Source: Occultella gossypii (GTDB taxonomy: Bacteria > Actinomycetota > Actinomycetes > Actinomycetales > Beutenbergiaceae). Taken from it: a DNA stretch of 64,000 nucleotides. How positions within the stretch are numbered: the first letter of the stretch is position 1; the number at the start of each line of letters is the position of its first letter. Below, piece after piece: positions 45,674 to 53,216 of this stretch. The stretch spans positions 124,001-188,000 of the forward strand of contig NZ_JAGSHT010000003.1 in assembly GCF_019947135.1 (NCBI RefSeq), written 5' to 3'. Both the position numbers and the translations under genes were made by a program. The notes under the pieces are model-generated. The model had not been told where the DNA came from. It searched no databases and saw only the letters and a list, made by a program, of their open reading frames with translations.

Positions 45674-46392
45674 TGGCCGCACGGGCCGTGGCCGCGGAGC
45701 TGGACAAGCTCCGGACGCTGCCGGTGGTCGCGTTCACGCTCATCGGCACGGTCGTCACCGCGGTCGTCATCGCCGCCGCACTGGCCGCGTCCGGGGCGGC
45801 CGCGGGGGCGCCGTCCTCGGTCGTCGAGCTCGTGCTGGCCGCGGTCCCGTTCGTGCAGGTCGGGATCATCCTGCTCGGCGTGCTGCCGGCCGGTCACGAG
45901 TACGACGGGCGCCAGATCGCCACCACGCTCGTCGCCCTACCCGACCGGGCGCGTTCGCTGGCGGGCAAGACCACGGCCGCGGCCGCCGTCGTGGGCGTCG
46001 GTGCGGCGCTGAGCATCGGCGCGGCGTTCGCGACCGCCGCGATCGCGACACATGTCACGGACCTGACGCTGACGGCGGATCGCGCCCCGTGGCGCCTGAC
46101 CGGTGCGATCGCCTACCTCGCCGTGATCGGCCTGCTCGCCCACGCCGTCGCGGTGGCGGTGCGGCACCTTGTGCCGGCGCTGGTCGCGATGCTCAGCCTG
46201 ATGGTGATCATCTCGCCCGTGGCCGCCGGTCTCACCGAGCACGCGCGCTGGCTCCCGGACCGGGCTGCGTCACAACTGTACGCAGACACGGACGCGGTGC
46301 TGACGGCTGCGACCGGCCCGCTCGTGGCCCTCGCCTGGCTCGCCGCGATCGGGACGGTCGGCGCACTCAGATTCATCCGTCTCGACCCCTGA
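45673..46392 (+). CDS. ABC transporter permease (second subunit)
   Basis: The 239-residue protein parallels the preceding one: AELDKLRTLPVVAFTLIGTV, LLGVLPAGHEYDGRQIATTL (the same segment as SEYA..RQITAT) and several further helices. ATG at 45673 shares one base with the upstream TGA, so translation is coupled. Together with the ATPase the two permeases would form a heteromeric ABC-2 exporter, probably under control of the divergent two-component system. Confidence 0.88.
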   Translation: MAARAVAAELDKLRTLPVVAFTLIGTVVTAVVIAAALAASGAAAGAPSSVVELVLAAVPFVQVGIILLGVLPAGHEYDGRQIATTLVALPDRARSLAGKTTAAAAVVGVGAALSIGAAFATAAIATHVTDLTLTADRAPWRLTGAIAYLAVIGLLAHAVAVAVRHLVPALVAMLSLMVIISPVAAGLTEHARWLPDRAASQLYADTDAVLTAATGPLVALAWLAAIGTVGALRFIRLDP

Positions 46393-46482
46393 CCCGCGGG
46401 ACGGGTCGGCGGCCGGGCGCCACGTGGGACGACCGGCGCAACCATGGCGACCCGGGCCGCCGATGTGGGGGAGGATCGACGC

Positions 46483-47367
46483 ATGCGGGTCACCCAGTTG
46501 CGCGTCTATCCGGTGAAGTCCCTGGGCGGCCAGAAGGTGTCCAGTGCGCTTGTCGAGCCGTGGGGTCTGGCGGGGGATCGGCGCTGGGGCATCGTCGACG
46601 AGGCCGGGAAGAAGATCACGGCGCGCGAGCTGCGGGCCCTGCTCGGGCTGCGTGCCGAGGTGATCGGGGCGGACGCGATCCGGATCCACGCGGACTCCGG
46701 GAGCATCGTCGTGCAGAACCCACGCGGGGCCGCGCCGGTACCGGTCAGCCACGCCAGGCAGGGACTCGCCGTGCCGGCGGAGGACTGCGCGAGCGAATGG
46801 CTCAGTGCCCGGGTGGGGCGGCCGGTGCGACTCGTCTGGCAGGACGACCCCACTGCCCGGTCGGTCGACGCCGAGCACGGCGGGCGCCCCGGGGACTCGC
46901 TCACGCTGGCCGACGCCGGCCCGCTCCTACTGACATCCGAGGCGTCGCTGGCACAGCTGCAGGACTGGATCGACGCCGAGGCCGGGGAGCCGGATCCCGT
47001 GGGACTCGATCCCGACGACGTGAGTGGGCCGGGCGTCCTTGCCACGGTCGCGCGTAGGGTCGTCGCGCCGCTGAGCATGCTGCGGTTCCGGCCGAACGTC
47101 GTCATCGACGGCGAGGAGCCGTTCGCCGAGGACGGGTGGCCGACCGTGCGTATCGGCGACGTCGAGTTCCGGACCACCGAGATCTGCGACAGGTGCGTGA
47201 TGACGACGATCGACCCGGTCACCCTCGTCGGTGGCAAGGAGCCCATCCGGACCCTGGCCCGGCACCGCCGGTGGGACCGTGCGACCTGGTTCGGCACCCG
47301 GCTGGTCCCGCTCGGCGGCGGGCAGTTGCGGGTGGGGGATCCAGTGGTGGCGGAGACGGCTCGATGA
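46483..47367 (+). CDS. MOSC-domain protein
   Basis: The 294-residue protein has an N-terminal MOSC_N barrel (MRVTQLRVYPVKSLGGQKV, PWGLAGDRRWGIVDEAG) and a C-terminal MOSC domain with CDRCVMTTIDP, whose Cys is expected to bind sulfur, and ARHRRWDRATWFGTRLV. Homologues include mARC-like and YcbX-like molybdenum-cofactor proteins. GGGGGAGG precedes the ATG at 46483; the longer frame from 46444 lacks one. It overlaps the next gene by 4 bases. Confidence 0.9.
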   Translation: MRVTQLRVYPVKSLGGQKVSSALVEPWGLAGDRRWGIVDEAGKKITARELRALLGLRAEVIGADAIRIHADSGSIVVQNPRGAAPVPVSHARQGLAVPAEDCASEWLSARVGRPVRLVWQDDPTARSVDAEHGGRPGDSLTLADAGPLLLTSEASLAQLQDWIDAEAGEPDPVGLDPDDVSGPGVLATVARRVVAPLSMLRFRPNVVIDGEEPFAEDGWPTVRIGDVEFRTTEICDRCVMTTIDPVTLVGGKEPIRTLARHRRWDRATWFGTRLVPLGGGQLRVGDPVVAETAR

Positions 47368-47678
47368 CCTGGGTGGAGCTCGTGGACGGGGCGGCGACGC
47401 CACGGCAACAGCGTCTGGTCGCGGTCGGCACCGAGCTGCTGCATCGACGGTGGCCCGGGATCAGGCTGCGGACGTTCGCGCTGCCGGACGACGACGCGGT
47501 GCTGCTGGTGCAGCCGGTGCGTGGTGGGGTGTCGCTGTTCGTGGCTCCCGACGAGTCGGTCATGTTCTTCGCGTCGGCGATCGAGCCGGGCGCGGCCCTC
47601 GAGCTGTTCCGCTCCGGCATGCGCACCGACAAGGCGAACTTCGATCCCACGGAGCCCGAGGCCCGCGAGAGTCGTTAA
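47364..47678 (+). CDS. small conserved hypothetical protein coupled to the MOSC gene
   Basis: The 104-residue soluble protein has a helix-strand pattern: ATPRQQRLVAVGTELLHRRW, IRLRTFALPDDDAVLLVQP, GGVSLFVAPDESVMFFASA. It has no transmembrane segment and no cysteines. The ATG overlaps the MOSC stop (ATGA), so they are probably translated together. I do not recognise the family. Confidence 0.75.
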   Translation: MTWVELVDGAATPRQQRLVAVGTELLHRRWPGIRLRTFALPDDDAVLLVQPVRGGVSLFVAPDESVMFFASAIEPGAALELFRSGMRTDKANFDPTEPEARESR

Positions 47679-47693
47679 CACGCCACTGTGAGT

Positions 47694-47709
47694 ACAAACA
47701 GTCGTTTGT
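47694..47709. promoter_or_regulatory. palindromic operator upstream of arsR-type gene
   Basis: ACAAAC-AGTC-GTTTGT, perfect 6-bp arms, lies 46 bases before the GTG start of the ArsR-type gene. This is the probable autoregulatory site. Confidence 0.7.
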
Positions 47710-47754
47710 GCTACCCTCGAGCTCAGCCCGAGCCCCATGAGTCGGAGGAGAGCC

Positions 47755-48096
47755 GTGAGCGCGCAACCCGCAAGCGAAGGTGACCTCGACCTCGCGCTGC
47801 GTGCGCTCGCCGACCCGAACCGCCGCGCGATCCTTGGCGTGATGCGGACCGGACCGCGCGCCGTCGGGCAGATCGCCACCGAACTCGGGCTGTCGCAGCA
47901 GACGACCTCCCACCACCTCGGCGTTCTGCGTGCCGCAGGCCTCGCGAGCCGGACGAAGGACGGGACCCGGCATCTCTTCGCCGTGAGCACGGACGGACTC
48001 GGCGCGGTGCGGTCCTACCTCGACGACTTCTGGCCCACGAAGCTCGTGGCCCTGAAGTCCGCGGTCGAGGGGCGGGCGGGGGCTGACCGTGGCTGA
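47755..48096 (+). CDS. ArsR-family transcriptional regulator
   Basis: The 113-residue winged-helix protein has LALRALADPNRRAILGVMRT and the HTH QIATELGLSQQTTSHHLGVL, RAAGLASRTKDGTRHLFAV. No metal-binding Cys pair is present, so it is not a classical metal sensor; ArsR proteins paired with AHSA1 genes respond to other cues. GTG at 47755 has GGAGGAGA 4-5 bases upstream; an ATG at 47737 has none. Overlaps the next gene. Confidence 0.92.
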   Translation: MSAQPASEGDLDLALRALADPNRRAILGVMRTGPRAVGQIATELGLSQQTTSHHLGVLRAAGLASRTKDGTRHLFAVSTDGLGAVRSYLDDFWPTKLVALKSAVEGRAGADRG

Positions 48097-48559
48097 GTAC
48101 ACGACGTCGATCGAGATCGACGCACCGCAGTCCGCGGTCTTCGAGTACCTGACCACGGCCGAGGGCATGACCGCGTGGATGGGACAGCACGCCAGTCTCG
48201 ATCCGCGCCCCGGCGGCGGGTTCGCCGTCGACATCGCGGGCTACGCGATCCGGGGCGAGTTCCTCACGGTCGAACCGCCGGAACGCGTGGTGGTCTCCTG
48301 GGGTGCCGCTGGGAGCCCGGACTTCCCGGCCGGATCATCCCTCGTCGAGTTCCGCCTGGCGCGGACGACCACCGGAACGCTGGTCGAGGTGACCCACTCG
48401 GGCCTGCCCGAGGCCCAGGTCGAGGGCCACGCGGACGGCTGGGTGCACTTCCTGGCCCGCCTGCGCACCGCGGCCGGCGGCGGCGTGCCCGGCACCGACA
48501 CCTGGCACCCCATCAACGGCCTGACCATCGACGACACCGAGCAAGGGAGTACGCCATGA
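48089..48559 (+). CDS. SRPBCC/AHSA1-like protein
   Basis: The 156-residue protein has the START/AHSA1 helix-grip fold: IEIDAPQSAVFEYLTTAEGM, TAWMGQHASLDPRPGGGF, RGEFLTVEPPERVVVSWG, VEVTHSGLPEAQVEGHADGW. It binds a hydrophobic ligand or acts as a regulator partner; ArsR-AHSA1 pairs are common. GTG start inside the arsR 3' end, ATGA overlap with the next gene. Confidence 0.9.
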   Translation: MAEYTTSIEIDAPQSAVFEYLTTAEGMTAWMGQHASLDPRPGGGFAVDIAGYAIRGEFLTVEPPERVVVSWGAAGSPDFPAGSSLVEFRLARTTTGTLVEVTHSGLPEAQVEGHADGWVHFLARLRTAAGGGVPGTDTWHPINGLTIDDTEQGSTP

Positions 48560-48915
48560 CTCACCCCTCCGCGCATGCGACCGTTCTTGACTACCACCGG
48601 GCCTGGACCGGGGGAGATGTCGAGGCGGCGATGACTCTTGTCGCGGACGACATCACGTGTCGGGCTCCCGGCGTGGACCTGTCCGGCAAGGATGCCTATC
48701 GCGCCTTCATCGCGGGCTTCGCGCCGCAGCTCACCGGCATCGGAGATATCGCCGAGTTCGCGGACGGCGAGCGGGTGGCCCTCTTCTACTACCCGCAGAC
48801 CGCAGCGACCACGACGGCGCCGGCGGGGGAGTGCTTCACGGTCCGGGACGGGAAGATCGTCGAGAGCGTGCTCGTCTTCGACCGCCTCTCCTACGGCCCA
48901 CCCGCCGAGGGGTGA
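48556..48915 (+). CDS. SnoaL-like/NTF2-fold protein
   Basis: The 119-residue cone-shaped NTF2-fold protein has TVLDYHRAWTGGDVEAAMTL, VADDITCRAPGVDLSGKDAY and FTVRDGKIVESVLVFDRLSY. The ligand is unknown. Third gene of the ArsR-AHSA1 operon, coupled by an ATGA overlap. Confidence 0.87.
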   Translation: MTHPSAHATVLDYHRAWTGGDVEAAMTLVADDITCRAPGVDLSGKDAYRAFIAGFAPQLTGIGDIAEFADGERVALFYYPQTAATTTAPAGECFTVRDGKIVESVLVFDRLSYGPPAEG

Positions 48916-48918
48916 GCG

Positions 48919-49299
48919 ATGGTTGTCACGACGCCCCAGGCCGAGCTGATCGACCGCCTCCGTGACCTGCTCGCGGGCGAACCCTCGACCCGCGAGGTGT
49001 CGATGTTCGGCGGCCGGTCCTTCATGGTGAACGACAAGATGGTCGTCAGCGCCCTGAAGCCCGGTGACCTGCTGGTCCGCGTCCCAGCCGATCGGCACGA
49101 CGAACTGCTCGCCAGGCCCGGTGCCGAGCAGGCCGAGATGGGCGCCGGACGCACGATGGGACCGGGCTGGATCTCGGTCTCCGCGTCCCACATCGACACC
49201 GAAGCAGGTCTGTCCGAGTGGCTCGACGTCGCCCTCGCTCACAACCGGCGTGGGCCGGGCGGGGGCTGCGGTCCGGGCGAAGCGGGCGGGCCGGCCTGA
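48919..49299 (+). CDS. TfoX N-terminal-domain protein
   Basis: The 126-residue protein matches the TfoX_N fold: LIDRLRDLLAGEPSTREVSM, FGGRSFMVNDKMVVSALKPG, DLLVRVPADRHDELL and MGPGWISVSASHIDTEAG. In actinobacteria such copies occur next to ArsR/AHSA1 genes, and the function is not competence-related. It begins 3 bases after the SnoaL-like gene. The last 20 codons (Gly/Pro-rich) overlap the end of the convergent membrane gene by 61 bases. Confidence 0.85.
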   Translation: MVVTTPQAELIDRLRDLLAGEPSTREVSMFGGRSFMVNDKMVVSALKPGDLLVRVPADRHDELLARPGAEQAEMGAGRTMGPGWISVSASHIDTEAGLSEWLDVALAHNRRGPGGGCGPGEAGGPA

Positions 49300-49691
49300 C
49301 GGTTCCGGGCCATCGCCCTCCGGGTCCAGAACGTGGTCAGCGCCACGAAGACCGTGTTCAGCACGATGGCCTGCACGCCGATGATGACGGTTGTTGCACC
49401 CTGCCCCTGCGCGATGACAAGGAAGACCGCGCCGACCACCGCGGCCGCCACCTGGATCCCAAGCACGATGCCCACCAGGCCGCTGGCACCGGGCTTCGCG
49501 CCGGCACCGAGCACGAGGAGCAGTAACACCGCGGCCACCGCCGCGACGACGGCGATGACTGTGATGACGACGCTGACGGTCGCGTTCGGCTCGGAGATGG
49601 CCCCGAACAACGTGTTCAGCCAGAGGGACGCGGCAGCGTAGACAAGGGTCAAGATGCCGAAGGCGATCCCCGCTGCGCGCGGTGAGATCAC
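49239..49691 (-). CDS. four-helix membrane protein in the type-VII-like cassette
   Basis: The 150-residue protein has four transmembrane segments: GIAFGILTLVYAAASLWLN, TVSVVITVIAVVAAVAAVLL, GLVGIVLGIQVAAAVVGAVF and VIIGVQAIVLNTVFVALTTF, with a Pro/Gly/Arg tail. GTG at 49689-49691 starts 1 base after the stop of the WXG/TM gene, so it is the last gene of that operon. Its 3' end overlaps the convergent TfoX gene. No family recognised; a membrane partner or anchor role is inference. Confidence 0.75.
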   Translation of the reverse strand: MISPRAAGIAFGILTLVYAAASLWLNTLFGAISEPNATVSVVITVIAVVAAVAAVLLLLVLGAGAKPGASGLVGIVLGIQVAAAVVGAVFLVIAQGQGATTVIIGVQAIVLNTVFVALTTFWTRRAMARNRQAGPPASPGPQPPPGPRRL

Positions 49692-49692
49692 C

Positions 49693-50394
49693 TCAGACCA
49701 CGAACTCCGGCCAGCGCGTCACATTCGCTCCCGTGATCGACAGACGCATGTTGTTGGACTGGGTCTGGATCGTGTTGCCGAGGTTCCAGCCGGCGCCGAG
49801 GATCGCGGCGACGGCCACCCCACCGGCCGCGATGATGATCAACACCCCCGCCGGGATCCCGACGATCGTCGCCGAGGAGGCCAGACCGCCCACGATCCCC
49901 GCGATCAGTGCCGCGAAGGCAGCGATGATGGCGCCGTAGAAGACGAACATCGCGGTGCGCAGGGCGTCCAGCGCGGCAACGACCTTGGTGGCGATCGTCT
50001 CGCCGATCGCTGCGATCGTGGCGTGCTGTTCGGTGGCCCGGTTCTTGTACTTGGTCGCCGCGTCGCCCGACCAGGAGTCATCGTCGGTGGCCAACTGTCC
50101 GGCGGTGACCGTCGAAGCGATCGAGCCGGAGGGGGTCGCCACGCTGGAGATCCAGTTCTCGCTCTGCGCGGAGACGCCGGCCGGGTCGCCGAAGCTCTCG
50201 ATGATCGTGTTCACCCCCGCCCAGAAGTCATCCCACATCTGGATGACTCGCTGCCACACGCGGTTGATCTCGTCGAGGACCCACTGAAGCGCCGTCGGCA
50301 CGAAGGACAGCACTCGGTTCACGGTGTCGACGAACGACTGCCACCGCTGTTGGACCTGCAGGATCAGTTGAACGATCTCGTCGATCAGATGCAT
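49693..50394 (-). CDS. WXG100-like protein with C-terminal transmembrane hairpin
   Basis: The 233-residue protein starts with an amphipathic, Trp-rich helix (VQQRWQSFVDTVNRVLSFVP, VWQRVIQMWDDFWAGVNTII). Then comes a helical region with a WXG motif (DDDSWSGDAATKYKNRATEQ) followed by a long helix (HATIAAIGETIATKVVAALD), the ESAT-6-like hairpin pattern. Two hydrophobic segments follow (MFVFYGAIIAAFAALIAGIV, GIPAGVLIIIAAGGVAVAAI) with a short polar tail. AGGAAGG precedes the ATG. It resembles a type VII secretion substrate that can enter a membrane; whether exported effector or membrane component is unknown. Confidence 0.75.
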   Translation of the reverse strand: MHLIDEIVQLILQVQQRWQSFVDTVNRVLSFVPTALQWVLDEINRVWQRVIQMWDDFWAGVNTIIESFGDPAGVSAQSENWISSVATPSGSIASTVTAGQLATDDDSWSGDAATKYKNRATEQHATIAAIGETIATKVVAALDALRTAMFVFYGAIIAAFAALIAGIVGGLASSATIVGIPAGVLIIIAAGGVAVAAILGAGWNLGNTIQTQSNNMRLSITGANVTRWPEFVV

Positions 50395-50440
50395 GGTTCT
50401 TGCCTTCCTGGAGATGTCTCGAGTCGGTTGCGGGTGGCGA

Positions 50441-50755
50441 TCAGCCGTCGAAGGTCCACATCGACCGATACTTGGCCGCCGCGGCCGTTTCGTTCGCGAG
50501 GTAGTCGGCGTGGACGGTCTGCAGGGTGGAGACGGTGGCGTTCAGCTCCTCCGCCCCGGCCTTGGTCAGCTGCTCCACGTGCGCACGGACCTCCTCGTAG
50601 GCCTGTGCGGCCGAGAGGTCGTTGCCGGTGAATGCCAGTTGTCCGAGGGTCATCCCGGTCAGGGCCGACGACATCGTGCTCATCCCGGTGGCGGCCTCCG
50701 CCCACTTCGTGGTGTCGGCGGCGAGGTTCTCGAGGGCGACTTCGAGGTCGGTCAT
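50441..50755 (-). CDS. EspC/WXG100-like type VII secretion-associated protein
   Basis: The 104-residue helical protein has the pattern of actinobacterial EspC-like small substrates: LEVALENLAADTTKWAEAAT, AYEEVRAHVEQLTKAGAEEL, and the C-terminal YLANETAAAAKYRSMW, whose YxxxE-type spacing fits a type VII export signal (Tyr then Glu four residues later). AGGAGCAGG precedes the ATG. It lies between the tandem YbaB gene and the WXG/TM gene. Confidence 0.8.
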   Translation of the reverse strand: MTDLEVALENLAADTTKWAEAATGMSTMSSALTGMTLGQLAFTGNDLSAAQAYEEVRAHVEQLTKAGAEELNATVSTLQTVHADYLANETAAAAKYRSMWTFDG

Positions 50756-50765
50756 GGTCCTGCTC

Positions 50766-51524
50766 CTAGCTGTCGTAGACGTCGGGCTTGAGGATGGCGG
50801 CCATCGCCTGCGGATCCTGCAGCCGGGACGCGATGGCGTTGAGATCGTCCACGGGGGCGAGGGCCGTGGCCGATTCGGTCGCGGAGGCAGCGAGGCCGTT
50901 CGTGATGGCCTCCGTCACCGCGCGGGAGATGTTGAATGCGTGCGAACGCTCGGCGAATGCCGGGTCGATCCGCACCTCGACAAGACCGCCGGCACCGTCG
51001 ACGACGGCTTCCACGCCACGCTGGCGATCCTGGCCCACGGAGCGGGCCTGGCTGCGGCCCTCGACGGCGCTCATGGCGAACTCGATCGCCTGCTGGAGCG
51101 ACTCGAGCTGGTCGATGAGGCCGCGGGTCGCGGCAGTGCCATCGATCGACGAGTCGCCGATCAGGTCCTCCAGGCGCGAGGCATACTGCTCGTGCCGCGG
51201 CGGAAGCGGTCGAGTTCTGGGATCCGGCTCCTCGTCGAGCTCCTGGAGCGCGCTGCCCCATTGCTCCGTCCGGCGCATGTTCGCCGCGACGAAGGCTTCG
51301 ACCACTGCGGCTCCGAGTTCCTCCGGCTCGTACTCCTCCGACCACGCCTCCAGGATCGCGACCTCCCGGAACCGGCCTTCGCCGTCGAGCCGAACGGTCA
51401 CCACCTCGGCCCGGTCGTTGCCATGGGCCGCGTCCAGTCGTTGCTGGGACGATTCGACTTGCTGCGTCATCCGATCCATGGAGTCCCGCAGATCCGCGAG
51501 CCTATCCAGATTCTCGTCCCGCAT
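50766..51524 (-). CDS. tandem YbaB/EbfC-like protein heading a type-VII-like cassette
   Basis: The 252-residue protein appears to hold two YbaB-like domains. First: helix LADLRDSMDRMTQQVESSQQ, strands EVVTVRLDGEGRFREVAI, helix GAAVVEAFVAANMRR. Second: helix LIDQLESLQQAIEFAMSAVE, strands VEAVVDGAGGLVEVRIDPA, helix ISRAVTEAITNGLAASATES. Single-domain YbaB proteins dimerise and bind DNA; in ESX loci (EspL type) they act as chaperone-like partners. A fused dimer in one chain would be unusual. ATG at 51522-51524 with GGGGAG upstream. Confidence 0.78.
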   Translation of the reverse strand: MRDENLDRLADLRDSMDRMTQQVESSQQRLDAAHGNDRAEVVTVRLDGEGRFREVAILEAWSEEYEPEELGAAVVEAFVAANMRRTEQWGSALQELDEEPDPRTRPLPPRHEQYASRLEDLIGDSSIDGTAATRGLIDQLESLQQAIEFAMSAVEGRSQARSVGQDRQRGVEAVVDGAGGLVEVRIDPAFAERSHAFNISRAVTEAITNGLAASATESATALAPVDDLNAIASRLQDPQAMAAILKPDVYDS

Positions 51525-51644
51525 AGGGTGCGCTCCCCGCTTCCTCGTTCGGTGACTGTGCCGGGACCGACGATAGGGCCGAACCCGTCCCGAGCGACAT
51601 GGGCCGACCTCCCCATCGGCGCCCGGCCGAACCGGGCACGGCCG

Positions 51645-52502
51645 TTACTGGATCGCGGACCGCCCGGGGATCAGTGCCGTGAACCGGCGCCCGCCGCCGG
51701 CGCGCTTCCTGGCCAGCACGCTGTCGAGGCGCTGGGCGAGCCGGGAGATGATGATGTTCACGATGACGTAGATGACCGTGATCACCAGGTATGTCTGGAT
51801 CAGGTCGCCGGTGTTCGCGACCAGCACCCGCCCGCTCTGCATGAGCTCGCTGTAGCTGACCACGTACCCGAACGCGGTGTCCTTGACGACGATCACTGCC
51901 TGCGCCACCAGCGCCGGGACGACCACCCGCAGCGCCTGCGGGAAGATCACCAGCCGGAACGCCTGCGGCCCCGTCATGCCGACCGCTGCCGCGGCCTCGC
52001 CCTGCCCCCTCGGCAGCGCGAGCACGCCGGCCCGGAACACCTCGGCGAGGGTGGCCGCGGCGCACAGCCCGATCGGGATCACGAGCTTCCAGTACACGTC
52101 CGGGTTGATGCCGTACTGGGGCAGCGCGAACATGAAGATGTAGATGATGAGCAGCACGGGCACGGCCCGGAACGCCTCGATCACGGCGGTCGCCGGCCAG
52201 CGGAACCACGCGTGGTGGGACAGCCGCCCGACGGCGAGGAGCAGGCCGAGCGGCAGCCCGATGGCGGCCGCACCGAGTGCGGCCAGGCCGGTGTTGCCCA
52301 GGGCCCGGGCGAGGTAGCGCATCGTGGACGGCTGTAGGAGCTCACGCCACTTCGACGGCGCCAGCTGGCCGCTGGCGTAGAACTGGTAGTAGGCGAGGGC
52401 GAAGAGGCCGGCGATGGCCACCAGGGAGATCACCGTGACGATGGCGACCCGGCGGCGCGCCTTCGGCCCGACCGTGTCGAACAAGGCGTGCTGCATGCTC
52501 AT
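51645..52502 (-). CDS. amino-acid ABC transporter permease (GluD-like)
   Basis: The 285-residue protein is a polar-amino-acid permease: LARALGNTGLAALGAAAIGL, GLLLAVGRLSHHAWFRWPAT, VIEAFRAVPVLLIIYIFMFA, and the EAA loop EAAAAVGMTGPQAFRLVIFP. ATGA overlap with the preceding permease. The longer frame to 52847 only overlaps that gene. Confidence 0.92.
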   Translation of the reverse strand: MSMQHALFDTVGPKARRRVAIVTVISLVAIAGLFALAYYQFYASGQLAPSKWRELLQPSTMRYLARALGNTGLAALGAAAIGLPLGLLLAVGRLSHHAWFRWPATAVIEAFRAVPVLLIIYIFMFALPQYGINPDVYWKLVIPIGLCAAATLAEVFRAGVLALPRGQGEAAAAVGMTGPQAFRLVIFPQALRVVVPALVAQAVIVVKDTAFGYVVSYSELMQSGRVLVANTGDLIQTYLVITVIYVIVNIIISRLAQRLDSVLARKRAGGGRRFTALIPGRSAIQ

Positions 52503-53146
52503 CGCAGCACCCGCAACCGTGTCTCCATGCGAGCCCCGAAGGCCGCCGCGCCGAGGGAGATGGCCGCGTACAGCACGGCCGCCACGAGGAACGTGGTGAT
52601 CCCCAGCGCCTCCTTGTTGTTGATGTAGGAGACGGTGCCGGTCAGGTCCCGGACCCCGACCACGGTGGCCAGGGAGGAGCTGAGCATGATCCCGATGAAC
52701 AGGGTGACCGTCGGTCCGATCACCGTGCGGGTGGCCTGCGGCAGGATCAGCTCCCGGACGATGCCGCCGAACGTCAGCCCGATCGAGCGGGCCGCCTCGA
52801 TCTGCCCGGCACCGATCGCGTTGATGCCGGTCCGGAACGTCTCGCACGCGAATGCGGTGCCGACCAGCGTCATCGCGATGATCACCCCGGGCACGAAGCC
52901 GGGGTTCAGGTTGATCTCCGGCAGCCCGTAGACCACCACGATGAGCAGGCTCACCAGCGGCACGTTGCGGAAGATCTCCACGTACACCGCGCCCGCAGCC
53001 CGCAGCGGCGGGATCGGGCTGATCCGGAACGTGGCCATGAGCAGCCCACCCGCCACGGAGGCGACGAACGCGATGACGGTGAGCACCGCCGTCGTCCCCA
53101 GACCACGCAACAGCGTGCCCAGGTACTCGGTCAGGATGATCTGCAC
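52499..53146 (-). CDS. amino-acid ABC transporter permease (GluC-like)
   Basis: The 215-residue permease has TLLRGLGTTAVLTVIAFVAS, VEIFRNVPLVSLLIVVVYGL and the EAA loop IEAARSIGLTFGGIVRELIL. It is the first permease after the binding-protein gene, separated by a strong hairpin. It pairs with the next permease as a heterodimeric channel. Confidence 0.92.
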   Translation of the reverse strand: MQIILTEYLGTLLRGLGTTAVLTVIAFVASVAGGLLMATFRISPIPPLRAAGAVYVEIFRNVPLVSLLIVVVYGLPEINLNPGFVPGVIIAMTLVGTAFACETFRTGINAIGAGQIEAARSIGLTFGGIVRELILPQATRTVIGPTVTLFIGIMLSSSLATVVGVRDLTGTVSYINNKEALGITTFLVAAVLYAAISLGAAAFGARMETRLRVLR

Positions 53147-53168
53147 CCGCGCGCCTCCTCGCTGCTCA

Positions 53169-53202
53169 CCCGGCCGGCGCCCACTCGGGGGCGCCGGCCG
53201 GG
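53169..53202 (-). terminator. 14-bp hairpin between binding-protein and permease genes
   Basis: 53169-53182 pairs exactly with 53189-53202 around a 6-nt loop, all G/C in the stem. It lies between the solute-binding-protein stop (53217) and the permease start and would both protect the 3' end of the binding-protein mRNA and attenuate the permeases. Confidence 0.8.
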
Positions 53203-53216
53203 CCAGGTGTGGGGGA

